Below are positions 55,471-63,871 of a DNA stretch of 64,000 bases, in pieces. Positions within the stretch are counted from its first letter, which is position 1; every line of letters begins with the position of its first letter. Made by a program: the position numbers and the translations under genes. The notes below the pieces were generated by a model, which did no database searches, had not been told where the DNA came from, and was given only the letters and a program-made list of their open reading frames with translations. This DNA is from Mycobacterium sp. IS-3022 (GTDB lineage Bacteria; Actinomycetota; Actinomycetes; Mycobacteriales; Mycobacteriaceae), in NCBI RefSeq assembly GCF_001500065.1, contig NZ_LQIN01000001.1:620001-684000 (forward strand), in the 5' to 3' direction.

Positions 55471-56310
55471 ATGACCTCCAATACCCCAGGTGCACCGGGT
55501 GTGCTCGAGCGGGGCATTCTAGCGGTCGTTCGCGGCGCGCAGAAGCGGTTCTACCCTTACCTGACCCGCCGCGTCGACGACAATGTCGTCTTCCTCAACT
55601 ATGGCTACGAAGAAGATCCGCCGATGGGCCTGGAACTGGATGCCGCCGACGAGCCCGAGCGCTACCCGATCCAGCTGTATCACGCCACCGCCACCCAGGC
55701 GGACGGGCTTGCTGGCAAGCGGGTGCTGGAGGTTGGCTGCGGACACGGCGGCGGCGCCTCGTATCTGGCGCGCACAATGGCCCCGGCCTCGTATGTGGGG
55801 CTTGACCTCAACGCCGCCGGTATCGCGTTCTGTCGCCGCCGCCATCAGGTGCCGGGCTTGGAGTTTGTGCACGGCGATGCCGAAAACCTGCCCTTCCCCG
55901 CAGAGTCCTTCGATGTGGTGATCAATGTCGAGTCCGCGCACTGCTACCCACACTTCGATCGATTCCTCGCTGAGGTTGCCCGGGTGCTACGCCCCGGCGG
56001 CGCGTTCCTGTATACCGATGTGCACCATGCTGACTGGGCGGCTCAAGGGAAGGCGGCCCTCGAGAGCGTCCCTGGTATGTCGGTGGTGTCACAGCGCCAC
56101 ATCGACGCCGAGGTACTGCGGGGAATGACACTGAATTCAGAGCGCATGCAAGCCTCCATGGCGAAGGCGGCGCCGCGTTTCCTGCAGCGTTGGGTACGCG
56201 ACGGGTTACCGGTTTATGGGTCGGCGATATACCGGAACGTCCAGAGCGGACGAGACCAATACTGGATGTACTGTCTGGTCAAGGCGACGACAGTGGATGA
56301 CCGTACTTAG
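55471..56310 (+). CDS. Rv2952/Fmt-type SAM O-methyltransferase
   Basis: A protein of 279 residues that closely follows the layout of the M. tuberculosis phthiotriol dimycocerosate methyltransferase Rv2952: YEEDPPMGLELDAADEPER, then SAM motif I VLEVGCGHGGGASYLAR, YVGLDLNAAGI, VHGDAENLPFPAESFDVV and AHCYPHFDRFLAEVARVLRPGG. The GPL-locus enzyme Fmt, which O-methylates the hydroxylated fatty acyl chain, belongs to the same family. The likely substrate is therefore a hydroxyl on the lipid part of the lipopeptide, though a sugar hydroxyl is possible. The ATG at 55471 has a weak ribosome binding site. It is co-directional with the flanking UGT copies 3 and 4. Confidence 0.88.
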   Translation: MTSNTPGAPGVLERGILAVVRGAQKRFYPYLTRRVDDNVVFLNYGYEEDPPMGLELDAADEPERYPIQLYHATATQADGLAGKRVLEVGCGHGGGASYLARTMAPASYVGLDLNAAGIAFCRRRHQVPGLEFVHGDAENLPFPAESFDVVINVESAHCYPHFDRFLAEVARVLRPGGAFLYTDVHHADWAAQGKAALESVPGMSVVSQRHIDAEVLRGMTLNSERMQASMAKAAPRFLQRWVRDGLPVYGSAIYRNVQSGRDQYWMYCLVKATTVDDRT

Positions 56311-56375
56311 CCACCTTGATCAGCCGATGGTGCCGACAACCGATGCGCGCATCAGAAGTGAGGACCAAATCTGCG

Positions 56376-57644
56376 ATGAAATTTGTGCTGGCCTGCTATG
56401 GAACTCGCGGCGATATCGAGCCCGGCGTCGTCCTCGGGCGTGAGCTGGTTCGCAGGGGGCATGAGGTCCGGATGGCTGTCGCACCCGACATGGTTGCGGG
56501 AGTTGAGGCGGCTGGGCTTCCTGCGGTCGGGTACGGCCTGGATACACAGGCCGAGATCGACACACACCGCGACTTCTGGACGTCGCTCTTCCGCAACTTC
56601 TGGAAGCTTCGCGAGGTCACCAAGTTGTGGCGAGAACTTTGGGACCGCGGCATCCAGTCAAGCGAGGAGATGAGTAGGACGCTTGTTTCGCTAGCAGACG
56701 GCGCCGATCTGCTAGTCACCGGCATAAGTTTCCAGGAGGGTGCGGCGAATGTCGCCGAGTACTACGACATTCCGCTGGTCACCCTGCACACGTTCCCAGT
56801 GCGGGCCCACGGCTACCTTCTTCCCTTCCTTCCGGCGCCGGTGGGCCGCTCCGCAATGTCTCTGTTCTGGTGGCTGCATTGGCGCATGACGAAGAAGTTC
56901 GAGGACACGCAGCGGCGAGAACTCGGTCTGCCGAAGACCACCGCGCCCTCATGGCGTCGGATCGCGGAACGCGGTTCCTTGGAAATCCAAGCTTACGATG
57001 GGATCTGCTTTCCGGGCCTGGCAGCCGAATGGGCAGAATACGGAGCTCAGCGGCCGTTTGTTGGCGCATTGACGATGGAGTCGCCGACGGATGCGGACGA
57101 GGAGGTCGCGTCGTGGATTGCCGCGGGGACGCCGCCGATTCTGTTCGGGTTCGGGAGTATCCCGGTCGCATCTCCCGCCGACACGCTCGCAATGATCGGC
57201 GAGGCTTGCATGCAATTGGGCAAACGAGCGTTGGTTTGCTCGGCATGGAGTGACTTCAGCGACATCCCCCATTTCGAGCACGTCAAGGTTGTCGAGGGGG
57301 TGGACTTCGAGGCGATTTTTCCCGTCTGCCGCGCAGTTGTGCACCACGGTGGCGCGGGTACCACCGCCGTGAGCCTGCGTGCAGGGGTTCCCACGTTGAT
57401 CCTTTGGACATGGCCCGACCAGTCGCTCAGAGGAGGCGCGGTGAAACGGCTGAGGGTCGGGACCTCCAGGCGCTTTTCGTCCATCGACCTCGAGACTCTC
57501 GTCGATGATCTGCGCACCATTCTCGCCCCCGAATATCTCTATCGGGCCCGCGAAGTCGGCCCCCAGATAACCAAGCCCGCCGAAAGCATCGCGGTAGCGA
57601 CCGATCTCGTGGAAGACCGCGCCCGCCTCGGGCGTGTTGGGTGA
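56376..57644 (+). CDS. UGT-type glycosyltransferase (GT1), copy 4
   Basis: A 422-residue paralogue starting MKFVLACYGTRGDIEPG, with FGFGSIPVAS and an intact VVHHGGAGTTAVSLRAGVP donor loop. The frame is open further upstream, to 56316, but ATG 56376 matches the start of all other copies and has GTGAGGA about nine bases before it. It lies 65 bases after the Fmt-like gene. Its C-terminal half is the closest match by eye to the decayed UGT at 59230-59692. Confidence 0.92.
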   Translation: MKFVLACYGTRGDIEPGVVLGRELVRRGHEVRMAVAPDMVAGVEAAGLPAVGYGLDTQAEIDTHRDFWTSLFRNFWKLREVTKLWRELWDRGIQSSEEMSRTLVSLADGADLLVTGISFQEGAANVAEYYDIPLVTLHTFPVRAHGYLLPFLPAPVGRSAMSLFWWLHWRMTKKFEDTQRRELGLPKTTAPSWRRIAERGSLEIQAYDGICFPGLAAEWAEYGAQRPFVGALTMESPTDADEEVASWIAAGTPPILFGFGSIPVASPADTLAMIGEACMQLGKRALVCSAWSDFSDIPHFEHVKVVEGVDFEAIFPVCRAVVHHGGAGTTAVSLRAGVPTLILWTWPDQSLRGGAVKRLRVGTSRRFSSIDLETLVDDLRTILAPEYLYRAREVGPQITKPAESIAVATDLVEDRARLGRVG

Positions 57645-58083
57645 GATCCGCACGATGAGGGACATACGAGCCCCGGGGTGAGTGCCCAGTTGCTATGGAG
57701 TGGCGCCGCAACGCAGATTCTGATATGGATAGTTAGTAGCGACGTAGATCGCGGGGGTCTCGGCTGCGCCGAGGGGGAATAAGAGCAGGGTCTAGTTCGG
57801 ATTAGCTGGCACTTGCCGCTGGTCGAACTGCAAGGGGGGACGTTGTCCAGAGTTGGCACGCTTTTGGAGAAGTGCTTTGTCCGCTTTCGCCGCACTTCGG
57901 TAGCGGCAGCGTCATCGGCGGATTCTGATCGTATGCCCAGTTTATGCACACCGCATCACCGGCACTGACGTCACGACTTTACAGCGGACCACCACCGGAG
58001 GTGACGGTCTCGACCGCTGTCGACATCGCGCTGTCCCATTTGTTTCACATTAAACATGCAGAAGACGGAACGGTACGGTACTG
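57645..58083. other. Intergenic region, no gene recognised
   Basis: This 439-base stretch between UGT copy 4 and the first acyltransferase-3 gene has no supported coding frame. A small perfect hairpin (6-base stem CTCGGC/GCCGAG with a 3-base loop, 57759-57773) is present without a U-tract, so it is only a weak terminator candidate. The AT-rich segment just before 58084 probably contains the promoter of the acyltransferase gene. Confidence 0.4.
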
Positions 58084-59196
58084 ATGGCTGAACGGGCGAG
58101 CCTCGGGGAAGCATTCGATCCCCGAAACAACGCACTCAACACCTGGCGACTGATCCTCGCGTCAGGAGTGATCCTCGTCCACGCCTACCTCTTCATCACC
58201 CGTCACGTCCCCACTGGGCAGTTCCTCGGCGACATATGGGTCGACGGGTTTTTTGCCATCTCCGGTTTTCTCATCACCGGAAGCTGGCTCAACAAACGCA
58301 AATCTCGCACGTATTTCGCTGCTCGCGCACTACGGATTTTCCCCGCTCTGTGGGTATGCCTCATCGTCATCGCGTTTATCCTCGCGCCTGCGACCGGCAC
58401 CGTGAAACTCGCCTCGCAAATCGGGTTCGTCCTGAAAAACGGCACTCTCTTCCCGATACAACCAGACATAGACGGAACGCCCACTCAAACCCATTACCAC
58501 ATCTGGAACGGCTCCCTATGGACCCTGCTCTTTGAGGCCCTGTTCTACTGCCTCGTCGCCGCACTGGGAGCTGCTGGACTGGTGCGCAGATGGTTTATCT
58601 CCGCGGCCTTCGCGGCGACGTTGACGTGGACGGTTCTGCTCGTGATTTACCTGCCCCCGGCAAGCTTCTTCCGGCACATGCTCGAAAGCGGACAACCCGT
58701 CGGCCCGACCGACTTTCTGATGCTGATCCAAGCCATCACGGCGCGCCTTCTGATCATGTTCCTGGCCGGCGCTCTGCTCTATGTGTACCGCGACAAGATT
58801 CCCGCCAATTGGACATTCGTGGCGGTAAGTGCAGCCATCTTCGCCGCCTCCATGTGGCTGCCGGACTACCGGCTGGTCGGCGCCATACCGCTTGCCTACT
58901 TACTGATCGTTTCCGGCGCACTTATCCGCCACAAACGGCTGCAGCTACGCAACGATCTTTCCTACGGCACTTACATTTACTCTTTTCCACTCCAACAAGT
59001 ACTCCTCATCGTCGGCCTGAGGGTCCCTCCTTTAGTGTTTGCCGTCATTTCCACCGCAGTCACACTCCCAGTAGCCGCACTGAGCTGGTTTTTGATTGAG
59101 AAACCCGCCCTATCCCTGAAGCGGCGAATCGAACGCCGCGAGAAGGCGCCCGAAACAAAGCCCACACGTAATGTGGCCGAGCGCACTCGGCAATAA
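58084..59196 (+). CDS. Membrane acyltransferase, acyltransferase-3 (OafA-like) family, copy 1
   Basis: A 370-residue polytopic protein with about ten hydrophobic segments. It has the family features: a conserved Arg-Leu opening (NTWRLILASGVILVHAY) with the catalytic-type His in the first helix, FFAISGFLITGSW in the second, and ending in FLIEKPALSLK. Such enzymes move acyl groups, usually acetyl, onto sugars across or at the membrane; the GPL locus gene atf is of this type. O-acetylation of a sugar of the product is likely. The ATG at 58084 aligns with the start of copy 2. Base identity with copy 2 near the start is striking. Confidence 0.88.
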   Translation: MAERASLGEAFDPRNNALNTWRLILASGVILVHAYLFITRHVPTGQFLGDIWVDGFFAISGFLITGSWLNKRKSRTYFAARALRIFPALWVCLIVIAFILAPATGTVKLASQIGFVLKNGTLFPIQPDIDGTPTQTHYHIWNGSLWTLLFEALFYCLVAALGAAGLVRRWFISAAFAATLTWTVLLVIYLPPASFFRHMLESGQPVGPTDFLMLIQAITARLLIMFLAGALLYVYRDKIPANWTFVAVSAAIFAASMWLPDYRLVGAIPLAYLLIVSGALIRHKRLQLRNDLSYGTYIYSFPLQQVLLIVGLRVPPLVFAVISTAVTLPVAALSWFLIEKPALSLKRRIERREKAPETKPTRNVAERTRQ

Positions 59197-59229
59197 CAAC
59201 CTGGCAACGAAGTTGCAATTTGTGCCATC

Positions 59230-59692
59230 TGCCCGCGTGGCTCGGCCGTTCCGCATGACGGACTTCGGTGGCTGCATCGGCGCCGGAGGACGCGCAGCGC
59301 CGTGAACTCCGCCTCCGGAAGCGACAGCCCCGCGAGTCGAGGTTGTTCCGGGTGTGGCTTTCGAGGCGATCTCGCGCTCTGTCGTGCGGTTGAGGATCAC
59401 CGTGGCGCGGGCACCACGGCCATAAGCCCACGCGAAGGGATCCCGTGCTGATCCTCTGATGTGGCCGGGTCAGTCGCTGAGGGAGGCGCGGTCAGACGCC
59501 TCAAACTGGCCACTGCCAGGCGATTCTCATCCACTAACCTGGACACGATCCTCAACGACGCGCGCCTTTTTCTTACCCAAATCCCGGGTCCGAGCCCCTG
59601 AGATAGCGCCTCCAACAACCAAACCCGCCGAAAGCATTGCGGCTGTCACCCAACTTGTAGAAGATTATGCAAGCTCCGGACGTGTTAGCTGA
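59230..59692 (+). pseudogene. Decayed UGT-type glycosyltransferase
   Basis: Bases here align in broken pieces with UGT copy 4. A block matching the WLHW...RRELGLPK region (copy 4 residues about 165-190) is followed directly by a block matching the region before and after the HHGG donor loop (about residue 305 to the end), closing with a recognisable EDYASSGRVS-stop. The N-terminal 160 or so codons and about 110 central codons are missing. Several frameshifts and internal stops interrupt the rest, for example a disrupted donor loop around 59390-59420 and a TGA near 59458. It cannot make a functional enzyme. It indicates past tandem duplication and loss in the UGT array. Confidence 0.8.
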
Positions 59693-59833
59693 TCAATAGG
59701 GGGACCGTCTTGGTGGTCATCGAACGGCTGAATATTCAATGTCCCGGCTTACTGCCCGCGAAACCTTGGAGCGGCTGCGAAGCTAGCACTGTCTTTCGAG
59801 AGTGCGCGCGGAGGTGACGAATAGGGGCTCCCG

Positions 59834-61108
59834 ATGAAGTTCGTTCTGGCGAGTTGGGGGAGTCGTGGCGATATCGAGCCTTTCGCCGCGGTCGGCCGTG
59901 AGCTTCTGGACCGGGGGCACGATGTTCAGCTGGCGGTCTCGCCAGACATGGTTGGCTTCGTATCGGCGGTCGGCCTTCCGGCGGTCCCCTACGGGCCGAA
60001 TGTGCAACCGATAGCGCACGCGCACCGCGCCTACTGGACATGTCTCTTTCGCAACTTTTGGAAGCTCCAGGAGATGAGCAGGTTGCGGGCTGAAGTTTGG
60101 AACCCAATAGCCGAGTGCTGGCAGGAGATGAGTCAAACGCTCATGTCGGTGGCGGATGGGGCCGACCTGCTTTTCACCGGCTTGAACATCGAAGACATTG
60201 CTGCCAATGTCGCCGAATACTACGGTATTCCATTGGCCACGCAACATTGGTTCCCGCTGCGGCCGAACGGTCAGCTGTTGTCATTTCTCCCAGCGCCAAT
60301 GACGCGCAGCGCAATACGGGCCTTCTGGTGGCTATCTTGGCGCGGCACGAAGACACTCGAAGACACGCAGCGCCGAGCGCTCGGCTTATCAGAGGCACGA
60401 TGTTCTGGGATTCGGCGAATCACTGAACGTGGATCCCTCGAAATCCAAGCGTACGATGATTTTTTCTTTCCTGGCCTCAAGACCGAATGGACCAAATTCA
60501 ACGACCAACGTCCCTTCGTTGGAACGCTCACAATGGAGTTGCCCACAGAAGCCGATGAGGATGTCCTGTCCTGGATTTCCGCGGGGACGCCGCCGATTTT
60601 CTTCGGCTTCGGCAGCATCCCAGTCGAATCCCCGGCAGAGACGCTCGCGAAGATCGACACGGCTTGTGCGCAATTGGATGAACGGGCACTCGTTTGTGCT
60701 GCGTCGAGCGACTTTAGCAGCGTCGCCAATTTCGAGAGGGTCAAAGTCGTGCAGACAATGAATTACGCGTCCATCTTTCCGGCCTGCCGTGCGGTAGTGC
60801 ACCACGGAGCTCCGGGGACCACAGCAGCAGGCCTGCGAGCCGGAGTCCCCGCACTGATCCTCTCGACGGACATCGATCAGACCGTCTGGGGAGCCGCAGT
60901 AAAGCGGATGCAGGTGGGCACCGCTCGACACTTTTCTACCGCTACACAGGAAACGCTGATTGCGGATCTGCGCACTATTCTCGCACCTGAGTACGCTGCT
61001 AGGGCGCGCGAGATTGCGGCTCGGATGAGCAAGCCAACCGAAAGCGTGATGGCGGCAGCTGATCTCGTCGAGGACTTCGCCCGCCATGGCGCAGCAAGGC
61101 AGCGGTAG
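59834..61108 (+). CDS. UGT-type glycosyltransferase (GT1), copy 5, with an altered donor loop
   Basis: A 424-residue paralogue beginning MKFVLASWGSRGDIEPF, with FGFGSIPVES mid-protein. The donor diphosphate loop reads HHGAPGTT (residues 323-330) where all other copies have HHGGSGTT or HHGGAGTT, so a conserved glycine is Ala and the next residue is Pro. The rest of the protein is intact and full length, so it may still be active with altered kinetics or donor choice, or may be at an early stage of decay. It lies between the decayed UGT and a convergent epimerase gene 45 bases downstream. Confidence 0.9.
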   Translation: MKFVLASWGSRGDIEPFAAVGRELLDRGHDVQLAVSPDMVGFVSAVGLPAVPYGPNVQPIAHAHRAYWTCLFRNFWKLQEMSRLRAEVWNPIAECWQEMSQTLMSVADGADLLFTGLNIEDIAANVAEYYGIPLATQHWFPLRPNGQLLSFLPAPMTRSAIRAFWWLSWRGTKTLEDTQRRALGLSEARCSGIRRITERGSLEIQAYDDFFFPGLKTEWTKFNDQRPFVGTLTMELPTEADEDVLSWISAGTPPIFFGFGSIPVESPAETLAKIDTACAQLDERALVCAASSDFSSVANFERVKVVQTMNYASIFPACRAVVHHGAPGTTAAGLRAGVPALILSTDIDQTVWGAAVKRMQVGTARHFSTATQETLIADLRTILAPEYAARAREIAARMSKPTESVMAAADLVEDFARHGAARQR

Positions 61109-61153
61109 GTGGCGGGTGATAATCGTTGCTGCCGCCATATCGTGCGCCACGCA

Positions 61154-62263
61154 TCATTGCCGAGGACGGTTTGGCCGCTTCGTGGCATCACTTGAGTAAC
61201 AAGGCGATTCAGACCGGCCGCCGATCCATTCAAGAAGTGTGTTCATTCCGTTCCCAAGGTCCCACCTCGGATTCCAATCGAGATCATCCCTTGCTGACTC
61301 GATGGTGCAACCCGCGGCACGCACGTCACCATCGCGAAACTTCGGAATGACGACGGGAGCAGGGGCGTCGCACATTGCGGCGATCTCGCAGCCCAATTCG
61401 TAGATGGTGGTTGCAGTACCTGACCCGATATCCAAGCAGCGGTTCGCGGGCTTTTGCACCGCTGCGAACATTGCGTCAACCACATCGTCGATGAAAACGA
61501 AATCGCGCACAATCCGGCCGTCTTCGTAGATTTCGATGGCATGTTTCTCGCTCGCCAACCGCGCAAAGAGAGCGACGATTCCGGTGTACGAATTGGTCAG
61601 AGACTGGCCCGGCCCATAGACATTCTGCAGTCGCAACATGCTGAGAGTGGTGTCATGCGCAGCCGCCCACGCCGCCATCACATGCTCCTGTGCGAGCTTG
61701 GTGGCCCCATAGATATTGGTGGGTCGGGTTTGTGTTCGGCCGGCGCTACTCGGAACCGGGAATACGGGTGCGCCAGAGGGCCCCTCGGGATCCCACTTGC
61801 CTGCCAGCAGTTGCGCATGGCTGCGCGGCGGCGGGTAGAAGATTTCATCGCCGCATTGCCAAGCGCCTTCGCCGTATACCGCCCTCGACGAGGCCAGGAC
61901 GAATTGGTCGGGCACCAGTGCCGAGCGGCTCAAGGCATCGAGCAGCTGCGTGGTGCCCACGACGTTGACCGACCCGTGTCGCGTCGCTTCCGACAGCGAT
62001 TGAGCCGTTCCAGTCTCGGCCGCTAAGTGCACAATCTGGGAGGGACGGAATAACCGAAGTACAGCGTCGCAATCAGGGGCGTGGGTGACATCGCCGGTGA
62101 AGAACCGCACCGATGGGGGTAGGTCCACCTCAACGCTTGCGCCATGCACCTGCGGGTGCAACAGATCCATCACGGCGACCTCGTAATCTGCTGCTGCGAG
62201 ACGGCGTGCGAGCGCGGATCCGATGAACCCCGCCCCACCAGTTACGAGTACCGATGTTGACAA
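61154..62263 (-). CDS. NAD-dependent epimerase/dehydratase, dTDP-L-rhamnose 4-epimerase-like
   Basis: A protein of 369 residues in the extended SDR family. VLVTGGAGFIGSALARRL is at the N-terminus, followed by MDLLHPQVHG, HLAAETGTAQSLSEATRHG, ASSRAVYGEG, the catalytic YGATK, and NVYGPGQSLTNSYTGIVALF. The combination of xxPQVHG, the AQS segment and YGPGQ.L.N.YTG is what I know from dTDP-L-rhamnose 4-epimerases that make dTDP-6-deoxy-L-talose. 6-Deoxytalose is a normal GPL sugar, which fits the locus, but UDP-sugar epimerases are close relatives, so specificity is inferred. The start is TTG 62263, nine bases after GGAGG. It is convergent with UGT copy 5 and divergent from acyltransferase copy 2. 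Confidence 0.82.
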   Translation of the reverse strand: MSTSVLVTGGAGFIGSALARRLAAADYEVAVMDLLHPQVHGASVEVDLPPSVRFFTGDVTHAPDCDAVLRLFRPSQIVHLAAETGTAQSLSEATRHGSVNVVGTTQLLDALSRSALVPDQFVLASSRAVYGEGAWQCGDEIFYPPPRSHAQLLAGKWDPEGPSGAPVFPVPSSAGRTQTRPTNIYGATKLAQEHVMAAWAAAHDTTLSMLRLQNVYGPGQSLTNSYTGIVALFARLASEKHAIEIYEDGRIVRDFVFIDDVVDAMFAAVQKPANRCLDIGSGTATTIYELGCEIAAMCDAPAPVVIPKFRDGDVRAAGCTIESARDDLDWNPRWDLGNGMNTLLEWIGGRSESPCYSSDATKRPNRPRQ

Positions 62264-62508
62264 GCGCCGACGCCTCCGGTTCTTTTTCGAATCTGCACTA
62301 AGTGGATCGCATGGATCCTAAACCGCACCCACGGTATATCTTGGATCGTCTGCCCAACGCGACGAGCCGCCCGAGATTGGAAACGGTTGAGCACACTTCA
62401 GAAGATCAAGCCAGGAGGGATGGGCGCGAAGGTATTACCCGACACGAGCGCGAAATCTGGAGTTGACGGCTTCGATGGAGCGTCGATCGCAGGCCGATAC
62501 GACCGGCC

Positions 62509-63639
62509 GTGGACAGGCAGATGAAACTCGGGCAGGTATTCGATCCCCGAAACAACGCACTCAACGCCTGGCGGCTGACGCTGGCTTTGGGGGTCATCCT
62601 GTGGCACACCTACCCACTCACCGGGCGAGACATTTCGTACGAGCCGGTTCACCAACTGCTGCGAGACGCATGGGTTGACGGGTTCTTTGCGATCTCGGGG
62701 TTTCTCATCACGGCAAGTTGGTTGAGCAAGCCACGGCTTCGCACGTACTTCGCTGCTCGGGGTCTTCGCCTCCTCCCCGGTTTGTGGATCTGCCTGATCG
62801 TCACGGCTTTCGTCGCCGCCCCGATCGGCGTGGCGATGCAGGGAGGCGCGGCCGGTCGGCTCCTTATGTCGGAGGCGCCGATCGAATTCGTCCTCAAGAA
62901 CAGCGCAGTGGCGATACTCCAGCCCAAAGTTGGCACCACACCGTCCGGTATCCCATGGCCGAACGGATGGAACGGTTCTCTGTGGACTCTCCAATGGGAG
63001 CTTTTGTGTTATATCGGCATTGCGGTTCTCGGCGTAGTCGGTCTTCTCACTCGCCGCTGGGTGATTCCAGCGGCGACGGCACTGGCGGTGTTGGCGTCAG
63101 CGCTGGCGCCGGCCTGGGCGATGTCCTTGATCGAGGAACCTCAGAGTCCACAACAAGAAATCGACCCCAAGACCGCCGCGCTGGTTGTGTTTGCCATCGC
63201 TGCCCGCTTCGCAGTCATGTTCCTCGCTGGCGCGCTGCTATACCAGCTCCGCGAGGTGATACCGGCTCGTTGGTCGCTCGTCGCGGTGAGCGCGGCCGTC
63301 GTCTTGGCTGCGAGCCTGATGCCGAATTACCGCGTGATCGGCGCGATTCCACTGGCGTACGCGATCATCGTCTCGGGTGCCCTCATTCACCACAAGCGTT
63401 TGAGGTTACGAACGGACCTGTCTTACGGCGTATACATCTACGCGTTTCCCATTCAGCAGTTGCTCGTCATCGGTGGGCTGGGCAGCTTGAATCCATTTGT
63501 GTTCGCTCTCATCGCCACGATCGCCACGCTGCCGCTCGCCGCGCTGAGTTGGTTTCTGGTCGAGAAACCCGCGCTTCGTCTGAAGTCTCGTTTCAAACGA
63601 AGGAGTGTCGCGCCAGCGGGAGAGCATCAGCCCGCGTAG
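62509..63639 (+). CDS. Membrane acyltransferase, acyltransferase-3 (OafA-like) family, copy 2
   Basis: A 376-residue paralogue of the 58084-59196 product, with about ten hydrophobic segments. It shows NAWRLTLALGVILWHTY with the first-helix His, FFAISGFLITASW, and ends in FLVEKPALRLK. It has one longer periplasmic/extracellular loop (EEPQSPQQEIDPKTAALV) than copy 1. GTG 62509 gives an N-terminus the same length as copy 1; ATG 62521 is the alternative. It probably acylates a second sugar position or a different sugar. Confidence 0.87.
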   Translation: MDRQMKLGQVFDPRNNALNAWRLTLALGVILWHTYPLTGRDISYEPVHQLLRDAWVDGFFAISGFLITASWLSKPRLRTYFAARGLRLLPGLWICLIVTAFVAAPIGVAMQGGAAGRLLMSEAPIEFVLKNSAVAILQPKVGTTPSGIPWPNGWNGSLWTLQWELLCYIGIAVLGVVGLLTRRWVIPAATALAVLASALAPAWAMSLIEEPQSPQQEIDPKTAALVVFAIAARFAVMFLAGALLYQLREVIPARWSLVAVSAAVVLAASLMPNYRVIGAIPLAYAIIVSGALIHHKRLRLRTDLSYGVYIYAFPIQQLLVIGGLGSLNPFVFALIATIATLPLAALSWFLVEKPALRLKSRFKRRSVAPAGEHQPA

Positions 63640-63871
63640 CCGCTCTCAGGTAAGTCGGCCTTCGGCCGCTGTTTCAGGTGGAGCCGAGGGCGGTTGGTAT
63701 CTTGGCGAAGCCAATGAGCCATCGTCGCCTCTGGAGCTTTGCTCCTGGGTTGTCCGAGGAGCTAGGGGGGGAGCGGGATTGGAAGGCGTGTCAGATCAGC
63801 GGCCCAAGGCCAGTAGGTTCAAGTGCGATGCGCATTCGATCCGGCCCGGCCGAGAGCTTGGAGCCCCACCG

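Noticed and set aside
54861..55805. A 314-codon plus-strand frame bridging UGT copy 3 and the methyltransferase
   Set aside because: It overlaps two well-supported genes in a different frame and has no motif of its own.
57759..57773. A hairpin as a rho-independent terminator after UGT copy 4
   Set aside because: The stem is only six pairs and is not followed by a U-tract, and mycobacterial terminators cannot be called from this alone.
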